A DNA stretch of 64,000 nt, taken from Paramyrothecium sp. XJ0827 (lineage: Eukaryota > Ascomycota > Sordariomycetes > Hypocreales > Stachybotryaceae). The notes under the pieces were generated by a model that was not told the origin of the DNA, did no database searches, and was given only the letters and a program-made list of their open reading frames with translations. Numbering within the stretch: the stretch's first letter is position 1; every line of letters begins with the position of its first letter. The DNA lies in contig JAJFPB010000011.1 in assembly GCA_020881915.1 (NCBI GenBank), positions 1,302,001 through 1,366,000 on the forward strand, written 5' to 3'. A program made the position numbers and the translations under genes. Positions 11,506-23,150 of this stretch are shown here, piece by piece.

Positions 11506-11790
11506 CCCTGTCTTGCCGCAAATGCCACAGCGCCTCGGCCTCGATTGCACTGACCTCCCCTGACCACCTCGCCTCGATGATTCAGCTACTATCTGCGTAT
11601 TTACCTCTATTTGATCAATTGATGCCCGACCTTCTTCTACAGTCATCGTCCCTCCATCGCGTACTCGTTTCTTTTTTTCCCTCCGGCGCCGGCTTAGTAT
11701 CTCATTTGCCTCTCGAAGATCCTTAACCTCAGCCTCTAATAGAGCCATCCTATAGATAATTGCCTTTGTTCCCTTGGAAAAAGACTTCAA
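11506..11790 (-). mobile_element. pogo transposon fragment P2 (zinc-knuckle end of transposase)
   Basis: On the minus strand: LLEAEVKDLREANEILSRRR, a basic stretch, then CGICGKTG, where homology breaks off inside the zinc knuckle and joins the hAT fragment. The sequence is nearly identical to the fragment at 34024-34347. Confidence 0.75.
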
Positions 11791-12822
11791 GGTTTGTTGC
11801 CACTTGGGACTGTTGTAAACGTAAAGTGGCTTCTCTTTAACTGGCTACGCCTCTTAATTGCTTACAGCATTGCCTCGTAGTTCGTAAGGAACCAATCAGT
11901 ATCAGGATGTATTGTAATACTTACTCCGCGCTGCTTTGTCTACTCCACCATTCCAGACTAAGTGAGGCATGCCGCTACACGCTTTCAACATTCCTAAAGC
12001 TTTACTTTCAACGTATTGCCAGTTGAGCTTAATTAAGGGTGGGGTTAACCTAAATATCATTATGGAATGCCACAATGCTGACACCCTGATGAATGCCCGA
12101 TCTACGCCCCCTAGGCCGCGGAAATACTCAGAGATGGGATTCTACATGAGTCTAGATAGGAGCAACATTTACTGCTCATGTTACATTGCGCACCGTAGTT
12201 GACTGCTAACGAGTCTCTATCAGGCAGACTAGACTGTCTTTTCAGGAAGCACTACAAAAAGCTCAGGATCTTGGGTCTCCAAACTAAGCTGACCCTGGAT
12301 TCTCCGTTGTGCCAGGCGTCACCAGCGGCATGGGAAATGTATAGCAGAGCTCAAAATGTACCCCATTCGTCAAAGAAGCCAAATTCGACTTCATCCAGTG
12401 TGGAGCCACAATTGTGGGCGTCATTTATGAGACTACTGTTCACCACACCATCAGCCAGGAATAACCAATCATGTGGCCCAGTCTCTATTTGATACACCCT
12501 GTTTCAGACAAGCGACGCTAACCCATGCTTGGGTATTTTCGTTCACAAACATGCCCAAAGACATCCAACCAAAAAGCGACTATGATCGGAATAGTAGTTC
12601 CGGCTCGCAGGAGCAGGGCGGCTACATTCCATGTCTTGCGGAAATCTTCCTCTGATATACGGATAGAGACGGAGCAAATCCTTCAATAGCAACGCAATCA
12701 GGTCAATTTGAAACAAATGGTAGGGACCAAATTTTAACCATGATACGCAAGGTATGGTAGAGTACAGAAAAACGAGCAGGCGGGCATGCATGAGTGAGGC
12801 GAATGGAGGTTGGGCTCCAGAA
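11791..12822. other. region without a supported gene; possible membrane-protein debris
   Basis: Stop-interrupted on both strands. The minus strand at 12540-12790 reads hydrophobic protein-like sequence (ALLLRAGTTIPIIVAFWL after EEDFRKTWN) in broken frames. This may be the end of an integral membrane protein that I cannot identify. Another short readable piece lies near 12370-12470 (NCGSTLDEVEFGFFDEWG). Confidence 0.25.
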
Positions 12823-13828
12823 ATTCCATTCCTACTTCACCCGCCCTTACGCATACAGTACTTACGAGGTCCCGGCTGGGCTTGCAATTGATGTAACTTC
12901 CGTGAACGACCCCCTTCCCCCACTCAGCCCGCGAACCTCGAGCATTGGGTAGACTAGTGCACCTGCCGTTTTCAGCGCATTTGGTCTCTTTTTAACGTCG
13001 CACAGCCCGGCAAGTGGTCTCCCGCTCGGAAAAAAGCAGCTACTTCGCACCTGCATCATTACCACGCTCCCATTCCTAGCCAAAACTTAGCGCAGCCACT
13101 TCGTACCACACGACTTCGTCTCAAGGCCTTGGCCATGCCTTTCCTCCTGCTTCTAACTCTGTATCCGCACCTTCCTGGCCTCCTTCGTCTCCTCACACAA
13201 TACATACATATTCTTCCTATCCTTCGTATGCCTTGACAACAGCCAGCAATTTTTCCGTGGCCCCCGATGTTGATGATGCCCGGAGTATCGACGAGCCTAC
13301 AGGTAACCCCTTCATTTCCCCTCCCATGATCAGCAAAAGCTCTTTATCAACCCAAAACTTCAGTCCGACTACAAACTTGAACCTCCCCCATCCCTGGGTC
13401 AGGACGGTCGTGGACGGTGTTCTCCACCGAGCAACATATTTCCGACAACCCTTCGAGGCCCGGACCCCCTGAATATTTCCGACAACCCTTCGAGGCCCGG
13501 ATCCCCTGAATTTGGCGAGCATGCCGAGGACGACACTGCTGTGACAAGCCGTCCTACTCGTCAGGTTGACTACTTGTCTTATGAGTGGAAAGAGGAAGAT
13601 ATTTGGTCATCATGGCGATATGTGGTTGCACGTAGAGGCGAATTTGCCAATGGTGCCAGACTTGAGAATGCTTCATGGAGGACCTGGATCAAGGCCAAGA
13701 ACAACCTTAAGACCATTTCGCCCGAGTCATTGAATTGGTGAGTAATGCTTGCTTTTCCCGCCCCAATACCCTTGTCACTAATATTTCCTCTCTTCAGGTT
13801 CAAGGAATATGATGTAACATGGTTGTAT
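12823..13828 (+). pseudogene. truncated duplicate of the Reg1-like gene (5' region and first exons)
   Basis: Nearly the same sequence as 33773-32806 in reverse orientation. It encodes SNFSVAPDVDDARSIDEP, an intron starting GTAACC, then YLSYEWKEEDIWSSWRYV, RRGEFANGARLENASW, TISPESLNW, a second intron, and KEYDVTWL. It ends at 13828, exactly where PB1 begins, so the rest of the gene is missing. A 38-bp tandem duplication near 13433-13510 is absent from the other copy and accounts for the length difference (1006 against 968 bp). It cannot encode a working protein. Confidence 0.8.
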
Positions 13829-16149
13829 CTCCTTGAGTGTGCGAAGGGCACAAGGATGTATCAGCCCCCACATCGTCTTAGTCAACATGTCGGTACGTAG
13901 GGGGACTTTTAAAACCCCCTGCAGCTAATTTTCTATGTATTCAATTCAGCTACTTCTTACATCATAGACATGGCACCCCAATTGACCGTTCAAGGCCTCA
14001 GACAACGCGGCGGCCGCCGCCGTCAGGGCAACGATGCTACTAGCTATCTATTGCAGCTACAGATTGACAATAGCTCGAGGGAGCAAGCCGTAGATAACAC
14101 ATGCAGACCAGACATTGAGCCGGACGATAATGTCGGGACCAAATTTGAGCCATTCAACGTTCCGGCACGCGATTTCCTCGTCCAAGACCTTCCAAATACA
14201 CCGTTGAAGCTATTCCAGGAATTCCTACCCGTCCAACTAGTCAGGAAATGGGTCAAATATACAAACAAGGCCCCAGCACCTGAACAGATAGGTCCGGGGC
14301 CTCATACAAAGCAGGGCCAAAAGGGCCCAGGGCGTCAGAGCAAGTGGAAAGACACATCTATTGAGGAAATCTATCTATGGATAGGGATCCTTATATATAT
14401 GACCTTACATAAGGAATTTCATTACGAGGACTATTGGAAAGCGTCTACAGACGACGAATTCGTTCCGGACCATCCGGTGGCTCAGTTCATGACCTATGAT
14501 CGTTTTTTCCTACTAAAAAGACGGCTGCGTACGTACGATCCGGATGCAATTGAGATTGGGGTCCCTGACCCGTTCAACAAGGTCAATGAATGGTCCAACC
14601 ATATGATGGAAGCCTCTGTCCGGCTCGTTGAAATTGGCAGCATTATTGGGGTCGATGAAGGCATCGTCGGCTTCAAAGGACGCTCCCGTCATAAGATAAC
14701 TATCAAGACAAAGCCAACGCCCACAGGGCTCAAGGTCTGGATCCTAGGTGCTCATGGGTATCTGCTTTGCTGGTATTGGCATCAACCCGGACCAAAATAC
14801 GGTCCCGTCGGCGTTGAAGCCGACCTTGAAGACCTATCTCAAAGAGCCCCTTGGCCCGAGCCCTCAGACATATCGTCAGACGAGGCCTCGTCTGACGATA
14901 TGTCTGACGATGCATCTGACGGGTCAGAAATCAACCCCTTAGACGAGCCGTCAGATGAGCTAGCTAGGGAGCTTTTAGATAGCCTTCCAGTCAAGCTACC
15001 ACGGACCCAAGCTGTCGTTGTTGCCCTAGTATCCAAGCTGCCGCCGGATACATATCATGTCATTGTTGACAACCTTTTCTCGTCGCCTGACCTCTTCAGG
15101 GCTCTTAGGATCATAGGGACCGGGGCCACCGGCACATGCCGTACGAATTGTGGTCTGTATCGCCGTCTTGTCAAGTAAAAGGAAAATGATAGAAAGGGAA
15201 AAGATCTGTGGCCTTGGGGTAGATATGAGGCCTGGGCCACGCCGGACAATAAGGTAGGAAGCCCTAGGAAACCCGGCTATAGGAAATGCCCTACTGACCG
15301 TCTTCAAGGTCAACCAAATCGCATGGAAAGACAACGCCCTAGTGTTGTTTTTATCTACAGTTTACGAGGGCCATGAGACCACCGTACGTCTCCGCCGGCG
15401 GCCCAATTCAACGCAGCCGTACAGTCGTTCAATCAAGCAGAAATTCGGCTCTGAGTCTGTCTTACAGTTATCCATGCCGTCTATAGCTGCTGACTACAAC
15501 GATCAAATGAATGCTGTAGATATAGCTGACCAACTGAGGGCTATTTTCCAGCAGACACAACATCGTGAGCGCCGGGGCCCTGGTCGGGCTCTTACTTGGT
15601 CCTTCCTCCTTGCAACAGCTCTTACAAATAGCTTCATTTTACAGAGAGACGGCAAGCCGGCTTGGAAGCCGTATAAGTCTCAAAGTCGTTGGCAGCAGGC
15701 CCTAGTTGACGATATCTTCAAAGCTTATAGAAAAACAGGCTCATCCAGGCAGCGTTACAATCCTGGAGACGTTTCCACGCCCCTAGATAGTCATAAACCC
15801 GGTAGCCGAGGTCAAGGAAGATGTCTTGCTTGTCAAGGCATCCAAATTGGCCCACGATCTCAGAGCTCTCAACGCCCTAGGAAAAAGGGGCCCCTAGGGA
15901 CATTGGATGCGAATAGCATCAATAGCAGGGCCGGACCACAAGGGCAGCGACGGCAGCAACGGAAGAAAGATACAAGGCCTCGGTGGGGCTGTCTGACTTG
16001 TAATGTAGCTCTTTGTAAAGGCGCCAAATGCTGGGACTTCTATCATAAGCCAATTTCCCTAGTTACCTAATGTCACTCGATTTTACCTGGTTTTAATTGG
16101 ATCAGATCCCTGTCCGGTACATCCTTGTGCCCTTCGCACACTCAAGGAG
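13829..16149 (+). mobile_element. piggyBac-related transposon PB1, complete
   Basis: 2321 bp with inverted ends CTCCTTGAGTGTGCGAAGGG / CCCTTCGCACACTCAAGGAG, flanked on both sides by AT (13827-13828 and 16150-16151). The two flanks are different sequences: a Reg1-like fragment on the left and the piggyBac copy PB4 on the right. At least one side has therefore been rearranged since insertion. Confidence 0.85.
13970..16070 (+). pseudogene. piggyBac-type transposase of PB1 with a single internal stop
   Basis: Two exons (13970-15253 and 15309-16070, 55-nt GT-AG intron) give 681 codons in frame, interrupted only by TAA at 15176-15178. The DDE_Tnp_1_7 features are visible: IGVDEGIVGFKG (first Asp), VIVDNLFSSPD (second Asp), DYNDQMNAVDIADQLR (third region), and a cysteine-rich C-terminus (CLACQG, then CLTCNVALCKGAKCWDFYH). 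An acidic Ser/Asp-rich linker (ISSDEASSDDMSDDASDG) interrupts the catalytic core. Family enzymes excise and insert the element. This is the best-preserved copy here and could be one substitution from intact, or readthrough could occur. Confidence 0.85.
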
Positions 16150-16667
16150 ATAGAGTTCTGCGACAGACGTCCGTTTCCACCGACTTTGACGGGTTCCTCT
16201 TACTGTCTCGGTCGCTGGGGCGTTGTCCGGATGGTTCGTATAGTCAACCCATCGTTGGACCGTTGATTCGGGTAGGAATAGCTGGAAAAGCTTCAACAAC
16301 GTCGGTGGAAGTGGATGGACAACGAGGGGGCGTTCCGGAACATCAAGCGGTTCAAAATGCGACCCTGACCGTGTCTCAGGGTCATAGTCAGGCCTGCATG
16401 TGTTATCTGCAGCTTGCTCGCGAGTACTATGGTCAGTAGTCACTGGAACGCGTTGGTCAGGGCCAACCGTGGGCGCAGAGGTCTCGTCAGTACCTTCCAT
16501 CGTTAGACAGCGCGTTCCTATGTTGTTGTCTGTTGTGAAAGGGCTGAAAAACCGGTTAGATAGCTATTTAGGTGGGTAGGGATTTTGTTGTATCTGAACA
16601 TCATGACGCGTTGACAGGGATACTGTGGAGGTCGATACAACCCCTGCACCGCTACACTGTCAAAGAG
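16150..16667 (-). mobile_element. piggyBac-related transposon PB4, 5' fragment
   Basis: Its 5' end (CTCTTTGACAGTGTAGCGGT on the minus strand) lies at 16667 next to AT, inside PB5. Coding starts at 16500 (MEGTDETSAP) and runs to TSVAELY, where PB1 is inserted. The catalytic part is not found on the far side of PB1, so it has been lost. Confidence 0.75.
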
Positions 16668-17310
16668 ATAGACATGATATGTATTGGGCGGCAGCCGTTG
16701 TAATAGGGCAACAACGACGCCTTGAGTCGGGTTGAAGCTATATCTTCGTCTTCGTTGTGACGTTGTATATGATGTTCAATGCCCACAGGCCCGAATTTGC
16801 AGTTAGGTGTGTGCCAAATCCACTGTAAGATATATCCCTGAGTTCCTAGGAGCCAGACTTTGAGCCCTACGGGCGTTGGCTTGGTCTTGATTGTCAGCTT
16901 CTGTTTTGACTGTCCATCGTAGCCGACCATGCCTTCGTCAACAGCTAGAGACGTGCCCACGATGATAGCAGCCATAGAGGCCTCCATCAAGCTGTTGGCC
17001 CAGTCGTTGACCCTATTGTATGGGGCCGGGACCCCTTGTTAAATTATATCCGGATCGTCAATTCGAAGCCGTCTCTTGAGTAGGAAGAATCGATTATATG
17101 TTATGAATTGAACTATCGGGTGGAGAGGGACAAATGGATCATCGTCTGTTGGAGCCCTCCAGTAGTCCTCATGACGTTTTTCCTTATGTAGAGTCATATA
17201 TATAAGAATTCCTATCCATATATATATCTCTGCAACAGACGTCGGTTTCCACTGACTTTGGCGGCTCCCTTCGGCCGGCTCGGATATTGGGCTATTTGCA
17301 GCCTTGTGGC
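16668..17310 (-). mobile_element. piggyBac-related transposon PB5, internal fragment
   Basis: Minus-strand frames SPISEPAEGSRQSQWKPTSV, YIWIGILIYMTLHKEK, then after a stop SLAVDEGMVGYDGQS and LKVWLLGTQGYILQWIWH, ending at NTYHVY where PB4 is inserted. It lacks both the N-terminus and the C-terminal third. Confidence 0.75.
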
Positions 17311-17432
17311 CGAGAGCCTGCTTATTGTTAGTTGTTAAGTGGGTGATTGCATCTATGCCGGACGTATGTACTAGAGAAATGTTTACTCCCACATACATCG
17401 TTGTGTTCAAGAGGATGTCCTGACTTCCACTA

Positions 17433-17707
17433 ACGTAATCCACGGGTGAGTGGTTTGCACGGGCGAGTGGCTCACCTTCACTACTTCTAAAGGTTTAAAC
17501 CTCCTTAATACAACCCCAACGCCTTAAATCAATTGAAACACTATCTTCTATTTCAGACCCTAGAGTAACCATCTGGCAAGTTCTCACGTTGTGGTCAGTC
17601 TTCCCGCCGACGCCACAGCAACGTTGCTTCGGCGCGGACCGACTTACGCGACTGAGATTTTCCCGCGTTTCCTGCGCCATCTGGGAATCCACCTCTCTCT
17701 GGGCTAT
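17433..17707 (-). mobile_element. pogo transposon fragment P3, C-terminal end (split by PB2)
   Basis: TA at 17431-17432 is followed by a repeat of the pogo type with two GGGNGAGTGG motifs. The minus strand then encodes VDSQMAQETRENLSRV and a zinc knuckle in which the second Cys position reads Gly (CGVGGKTDHNVRTC). The fragment continues beyond PB2 at 20000. Confidence 0.7.
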
Positions 17708-19999
17708 CCCCTTGAGCGTCATAAGGTGCAGGGGATGTATCGTACTCCACACCACCCCTGTCCGTGATGTCAGTACATTGAGGAACAAGGAAATCCCTGT
17801 CCATAGAAATAGCTATGTAACGGATTTTGACGATGCTTCCGCAACGGACAACGCTGCCGCTACTAGCTATCTGACGATGGAAGCAGACAACGATGCCGCC
17901 GCGGCCACAGTGGCCCCTGAGGAACGGATTCCTGTTACAACGGACCATAGCCGGCGCGAGCAACCTATTGATAACACATGCCGGCCGGACCACAAGCCAG
18001 CAAGCCGTACAGGGTCACATTTTAAACCCCTCGACGTTCCATATCAACCCTTTAAGGTCCGGGACCTTCCAGAGACGCCTTTGAAGCTTTTCCAGCTTTT
18101 TCTACCCGAATCCCTAGTTGAACAATGGGTCAGCTATACAAATAGCCCTGCCAACCACCCACCGACCGAGCCGTCCGATGGGAGCCGTCAAAATCAGTGG
18201 ATATCAACATCCGTTGCTGAGATCTATATATGGATAGGCATTGTGATATCAATGACTCTATATAAGGCTCCTCGAATTCAAGACTATTGGAAGGTCTCAG
18301 ACGAAGGGCATTTTGTCCCTACCTTTCCATGGATACGGTTTATGACATATAATAGATTTACGCTACTAAAAAGCCGGCTTCGAATTGACGATCTAGATAC
18401 GGTCCACCATGGAATCCCTCGTCCGTACAACAAGGTCAATGAATGGGCCAACTATATCATGAAAGCTGCTATAGCTGCTGTTGAAGTTGGCAGCAATATT
18501 GGTGTGGATGAGGGCATCATCGGCTTCGACGGACGGTCCCGGCAGAAGGTAACGATCCCTAATAAACCAACGCCCACAGGGATCAAGGTCTGGATACTAG
18601 CTGCCCAAGGCTATATCTTACACTGGATTTGGCATACGCCTGGGTCCAAATTTGGTCCTGTCGGAATTGAACAGCCACAGAAAAAGCCCCTAAAAACAGC
18701 CCTCAAACAAGCCGTCAGATGAGCCGTTGGATGAGGGTTCTGACGATATGTCTGACGATATGTCTGACGATGCCTCTGATATCTCAGAGGGCCCGGCAGA
18801 CGATGCCTTGGACGGCATTGACGAGGTCCTAGATGACGATAAGGCTCTGAACCCGACCCAAGCTGTCGTTGTTTTCCTAGTAAACAAGCTGCCCGCCAAT
18901 ATATATCATGTCTTTGTTGATAACCTCTTTTCATCGCCGCAGCTCTTCCGGCAGCTACGAGAGCTAGGCATTGGAGCCACAGGCACAGCCCGTACGAATA
19001 GTGGCATACATAGGGACCTTGTCAACGCCAAAAAGACGATACTAAGGGCCGGAACCTATGGTCATGGGGGCATCTTATGCCAAACCTACATCTGATAATA
19101 AGGTCCGGATATCTAGAAGATCCTACTGAATTTCCCTACTAATTACTAGATATCTAGGTCAACCAAATCGGCTGGAAGGACAATGCCTTAGTGTTGTTTT
19201 TTACTACAGTTTACACCGGCCAAGAGACCATCAATTGCATCCGCCGGCGGCCAACAACAACAAGGGCTCGAGCCCGCTCAATCAAGCGGCTCTTTGGCAA
19301 CGAGGCCATCTTGAAGCTAGATATCCCGTCTGTCGCAGCCGATTATAATAACTTGATGAATGCTGTGGATCGTAGTGATCATCTTCGGTCCAATAAGCAT
19401 TTTAACCGTCGTCAGAGACGGGGTCCGGCTCGAGCTATTACCTGGTCTTTCCTCCTTGCTATAGCTCTGTCTAATAGCTTCCTTTTGCAACGAGACGGTC
19501 AACCAAGGTGAAACGCCACAAGGCTCAAAGTCGGTTCCAACAGGCCTTAGTTGACGAGATCTTCCGTACATACGGAAAAGACGGGACATCTAGACAACGA
19601 TATCAAGCCGGCAATAGCTCGATCTCAACAGACGAACATACTTGGATTAATAGGAAGAAAAGAGCCTGCTGTCTAGCTTGTCAGGGCATTCAAATTGGTC
19701 CAAGGACAAAGACCTCACAGCAGGCTCAAAAACGCCGTCAAAATGACGCCCCTTTGGCCACATTAGATGCAAATAGCATCAATAGCCGAGCTGAGCGCCC
19801 TACGAAGAAAAGGAAACAAGGAACATGGACCCGCAACGGCTGTGACGTATGTAATGTAGCCATTTGTAACAAGGATAAATGCTGGGACTTCTATCATAGG
19901 CAAAATTATTAGGTAGATTATGTACCAATATTTTAGAGCATTTTAATTGGTACAGATGCCTGTACGATACATCCCCTGCACCTTATGACGCTCAAGGGG
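17708..19999 (+). mobile_element. piggyBac-related transposon PB2, complete ends
   Basis: 2292 bp with perfect inverted ends starting CCCCTTGAGCGTCATAAGGT, flanked by AT at 17706-17707 and 20000-20001. It sits inside a pogo reading frame on the opposite strand. Removing the element plus one AT rejoins that frame as GQDLIAQREVDSQ, matching the homologous stretch in other pogo copies. Confidence 0.9.
17877..19912 (+). pseudogene. piggyBac-type transposase of PB2, frameshifted
   Basis: Starts MEADNDAAAATVAPEERIP and is similar throughout to PB1: SNIGVDEGIIGFDGRS, VFVDNLFSSPQLF, DYNNLMNAVDRSDHLR, CDVCNVAICNKDKCWDFYH. The frame breaks near 18715 (acidic linker), near 19070 just before the intron at about 19105-19160, and near 19510 where one base of a Trp codon is missing. 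It is inactive as it stands. Confidence 0.85.
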
Positions 20000-20118
20000 A
20001 TGAGATCCTGTCCCTTGCCTAGAGTCATGCTTCGACCTTCTCGAAGACGTATTTTCTTTGCTTTCCGACGCTTGCTAAGTATCGCATTCTCCTCTTCCAG
20101 TAGCCTTACCTCCATAAG
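20000..20118 (-). mobile_element. pogo transposon fragment P3, continuation
   Basis: Minus-strand LMEVRLLEEENAILSKRR followed by the basic stretch and MTLGKGQDLI, interrupted by PB2 at 20000. Its other edge adjoins the LINE fragment at about 20120. Confidence 0.7.
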
Positions 20119-20124
20119 GGGCAA

Positions 20125-20959
20125 ACGGGTGCATAATCCCCTGAAAAACTCTGGCAGGTGGCCAAATGGGCACGATCGAGGGAAGACCAAGCACCAACAC
20201 TGACCCCAGTGATCAAAGACCCAGCTACAGAACAAGAGGCTGTCACCCCAAAACAGAAGGCAGAGCTCTTCAAAGAAGTTTTCTTCCCAAAGCCACCTGA
20301 AGCAGACTTGAGTGACATAGAAGAAGCCACATACCCAGTCCAAATCGAACTGCCACCAATCACCACTAGCGAAGTAGAGGATGCAATTCTGGCCACTACA
20401 CCGAATAAAGCCCCAGGGCCAGACGGAATAACGAATAAAGCTCTCCAGATCGGCCTAGTGAGCATAAAGGAATGCTTCACAAAGATTTTCAATGCCAGTC
20501 TAGACCTCGGCTACTGCCCGCAACACTTTCGTATTTCCACAACAGTGGTGCTGCGAAAACCGGGGAAATCCAACTACACAATACCGAAAGCCTATAGGCC
20601 TATTGCACTGCTAAGTACCATTGGAAAAGTCATGGAGTCTGTACTGGCGAAGAGACTAAGCTATCTTGTTGAGAAATACGACCTGCTTCCACAGACTCAT
20701 ATAGGTGGTAGAAAGGGGAAGTCAACAGAAGAAGCATTTCACCGCATCATCGACAAGATCTATGAAGCATGGAACAACGGCAAGGTTGCCAGCCTCCTAT
20801 TGCTCGACGTCTCAGGCGCCTTCGACAATGTATCACACAAAAGGCTGCTTCACAACCTACGCAAACGACAGATCGACGAGAAGATAGTAAAATGGATGGC
20901 GAGTTTTCTTGCAGAGAGAAGCACAAGAATCACCATTGATGGGTTCACCTCGGGTCTAT
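20125..20959 (+). mobile_element. LINE (non-LTR retrotransposon) reverse transcriptase fragment
   Basis: An open frame with the fingers and palm of a LINE reverse transcriptase: TTPNKAPGPDGITNKALQ, STTVVLRKPGKSNY, YRPIALLSTIGKVMESVLA, GGRKGKSTEEAFH, LLLLDVSGAFDNVSHKRL (first catalytic Asp) and STRITIDGFTSGL. It is cut by PB3 and continues at 23098-23150 with KTETGIPQGSNLSPIL. The YxDD motif and beyond are missing, as is the endonuclease part. Confidence 0.9.
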
Positions 20960-23097
20960 CCCCTTGGCTGTGCGAAGGTGCAGGCCATGTATTGGACATG
21001 GATCTGCACCAATTAGAACGGGGAAAAAGATAGGTACTTCTATTTACTAGTAATTCTGCCTATGATAAAAGTACCAGCACTCATCCTTGTTACAAAGGGC
21101 TACATCGCAATGGCTGCAACGCCATGGGGTAAAAGTACCCTTTGGCCGCTGCCGGGCCCGGAAATTGAGGGCATCACCATCTAGCTGTTCAAGGGGGCCA
21201 CGGGCACGGCGTTTTCGCTGCCGTTGAGATGACTGTGACCGAGGGCCAATTTGAACGCCCAGACAGGCCAAGCAACGGGCCCTTTTGCTTGTTTTGACAC
21301 GGTTATGCATGTGGAAGGGCGTAATTTCGTCCCCAGCACGAAAACGCTGTCTTGAAGTCCCTGTCTTGCCATATGTCTCAAAAATTTCATTAACTAGGGC
21401 CTCAAGGAAGCGGCTTTGGGCCACATATGGCTGCCAACTTGGCTGTCCTAGCCGTTGCAATAGGAAGCTGTTCGATAGGGCTATATTAAGGAGGAAATTC
21501 CACAATGCCTGGCCCGGCCCACGGCGTTGACGGTGGTTGCTGGCGATATTGGCCCTTAAATGGTCACCAATGTCTACGCCATTCATATTGTCGTTGTAGT
21601 TGGCCGCGATGGATGGTATTGTAAGCTCTAGTTGGCCGTTTGGACCAAATTTTCGCTTAATAGGGCCACTATACGGCTGTTGTGTTGTCGGGCGGCGTCG
21701 GATACGTTCGACAGTCTCGGTGCCTTCGTAAACGGTTGATAATAGCAAGACGAGGGCGTTATCTTTCCAGGCTATTTGATTGACCTTTAGGAGTCGTTAG
21801 CAGCTAGAAAATGTGTCCTTGATGTCTTTGAGTGCTATACTGACCTTGCCATCGTCTGTGGGCCATGACTCGAGCCGGCCCCAGTCCCATAGCTGTTGTC
21901 CGGCTCGATCCTTTGCTTTGAGGTCCACGAGACGCTTGTACAGCCCACAGTTGGTACGCGCCGTCCCTGTGGCCCCGTGGCCAAGGGCCCTTAGGGCCCG
22001 GAAGAGGTGGGGAGACGAGAAAAGGTTTGTCTAGGAAGACATGGTGGCCCGGGGCCTCAAGACGGCGACAGAGGGCATAGACAACGCCTTGGGTTGGGTT
22101 CAGGGCCACCTCTTCGTTGTCTACATCCGGGTTCCTCCAGAATTGCTGCTCAATGCCAATAGGCCCGAATTTGGCACCTGGAGAGTGCCATATCCACTGT
22201 AATATATATCCTAGGGCGCCTAGCAGCCAGACCTTGAGCCCTGTGTCCGTCGGTTTCGTCTTTATCGTCAATTTATGCCTTGACCGTCCTTCAAACATAA
22301 CCATACCTTCATCAACGGCGACAAAGGTGCCCACGTTGACGGCAGTTATAGCTGCTTCCATAATGACGTTGGCCCAGTCATTGACCTTGCAATAGGGGCC
22401 GGCACGCCCGAGTGTATTGACGAGCGGTCAAAGACACAGAGACGCCTTTTAATAAGGAAAAACCGGTCAAAAGTCATGAATTTAATGATTGGATGGCTAG
22501 GGATATATCTGTCGGGCCCTGGGGCCCTCCAGAAGTCCTCCAACCTGTATTCCATGTGGGAAATCATATATATCCAAACTCCTATCCATATCCATAGCTC
22601 GGCCGCTGATGTTGCTATCCAATGACTTTGACGAGCCCCTCATTGGCTGGGGCGTTGGCCGGGTTATTCGTATAGTCAGCCCACTGTTGGACAAGGGATT
22701 CGGGTAGGAATAGCTGGAATAGCTTCAATGGCGTTGGCGGCAGCGTTTTGACGACGAAATCGCGCTCGGGGACATCCATTGCTTCAAAATGCGTCCCTGG
22801 ACGCGTTGTGGGCTCGAAATTCGGTCTGTATGTGGCATCAGCAGCTTGTTCTCGCGTTGCATGGTCTGTCTGAACAGGAAGGCGTTCTCCGGCGGCTACA
22901 GTAGCAGCGGCAGCTTCTTCTGGGGCCTCCATTGCCCAGCCAGCTGCGACGGCGTTGTCGACGATGTGGGCAGCAGAAAAAACGGATACATAGCAAATTA
23001 GCTGTATGGCGATTTTCTTGTTGCTCAATGTACTGACGCGTTGACAGGGGTGGTGTGGGGGGCGGGACCTTGGCTGCACCTTCGCACAGCCAAGGGG
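20960..23097 (-). mobile_element. piggyBac-related transposon PB3, complete ends
   Basis: 2138 bp with ends CCCCTTGGCTGTGCGAAGGT / ACCTTCGCACAGCCAAGGGG and AT on both sides (20958-20959 and 23098-23099). It lies in the LINE frame. Removing it with one AT restores ...GLYKTETGIPQGS in frame. Confidence 0.9.
21047..22932 (-). pseudogene. piggyBac-type transposase of PB3, frameshifted
   Basis: Starts MEAPEEAAAATVAAGERLP at 22932. It reads in three or more frames: breaks near 22620, 22400 and 21960. Conserved blocks remain: GTFVAVDEGMVMFEGRSRH, NYNDNMNGVDIGDHLR and a C-terminus with CLACLGVQIG and CSHCDVALCNKDECWYFYH. Compared with PB1 and PB2 the second catalytic block reads HHVFLDKPF, so that block is also damaged. 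Confidence 0.8.
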
Positions 23098-23150
23098 ATA
23101 CAAAACGGAAACAGGCATACCTCAGGGCTCAAATCTCTCGCCAATATTAT
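23098..23150 (+). mobile_element. LINE reverse transcriptase, continuation after PB3
   Basis: Encodes the QGS block (KTETGIPQGSNLSPIL) in frame with the upstream part once PB3 is removed. It is cut again after AT at 23149-23150 by PB6. Confidence 0.85.

Noticed and set aside
13827..16151. TTAA target duplication for the piggyBac-type elements
   Set aside because: No TTAA at any of the ends examined; AT is present instead and restores interrupted frames.
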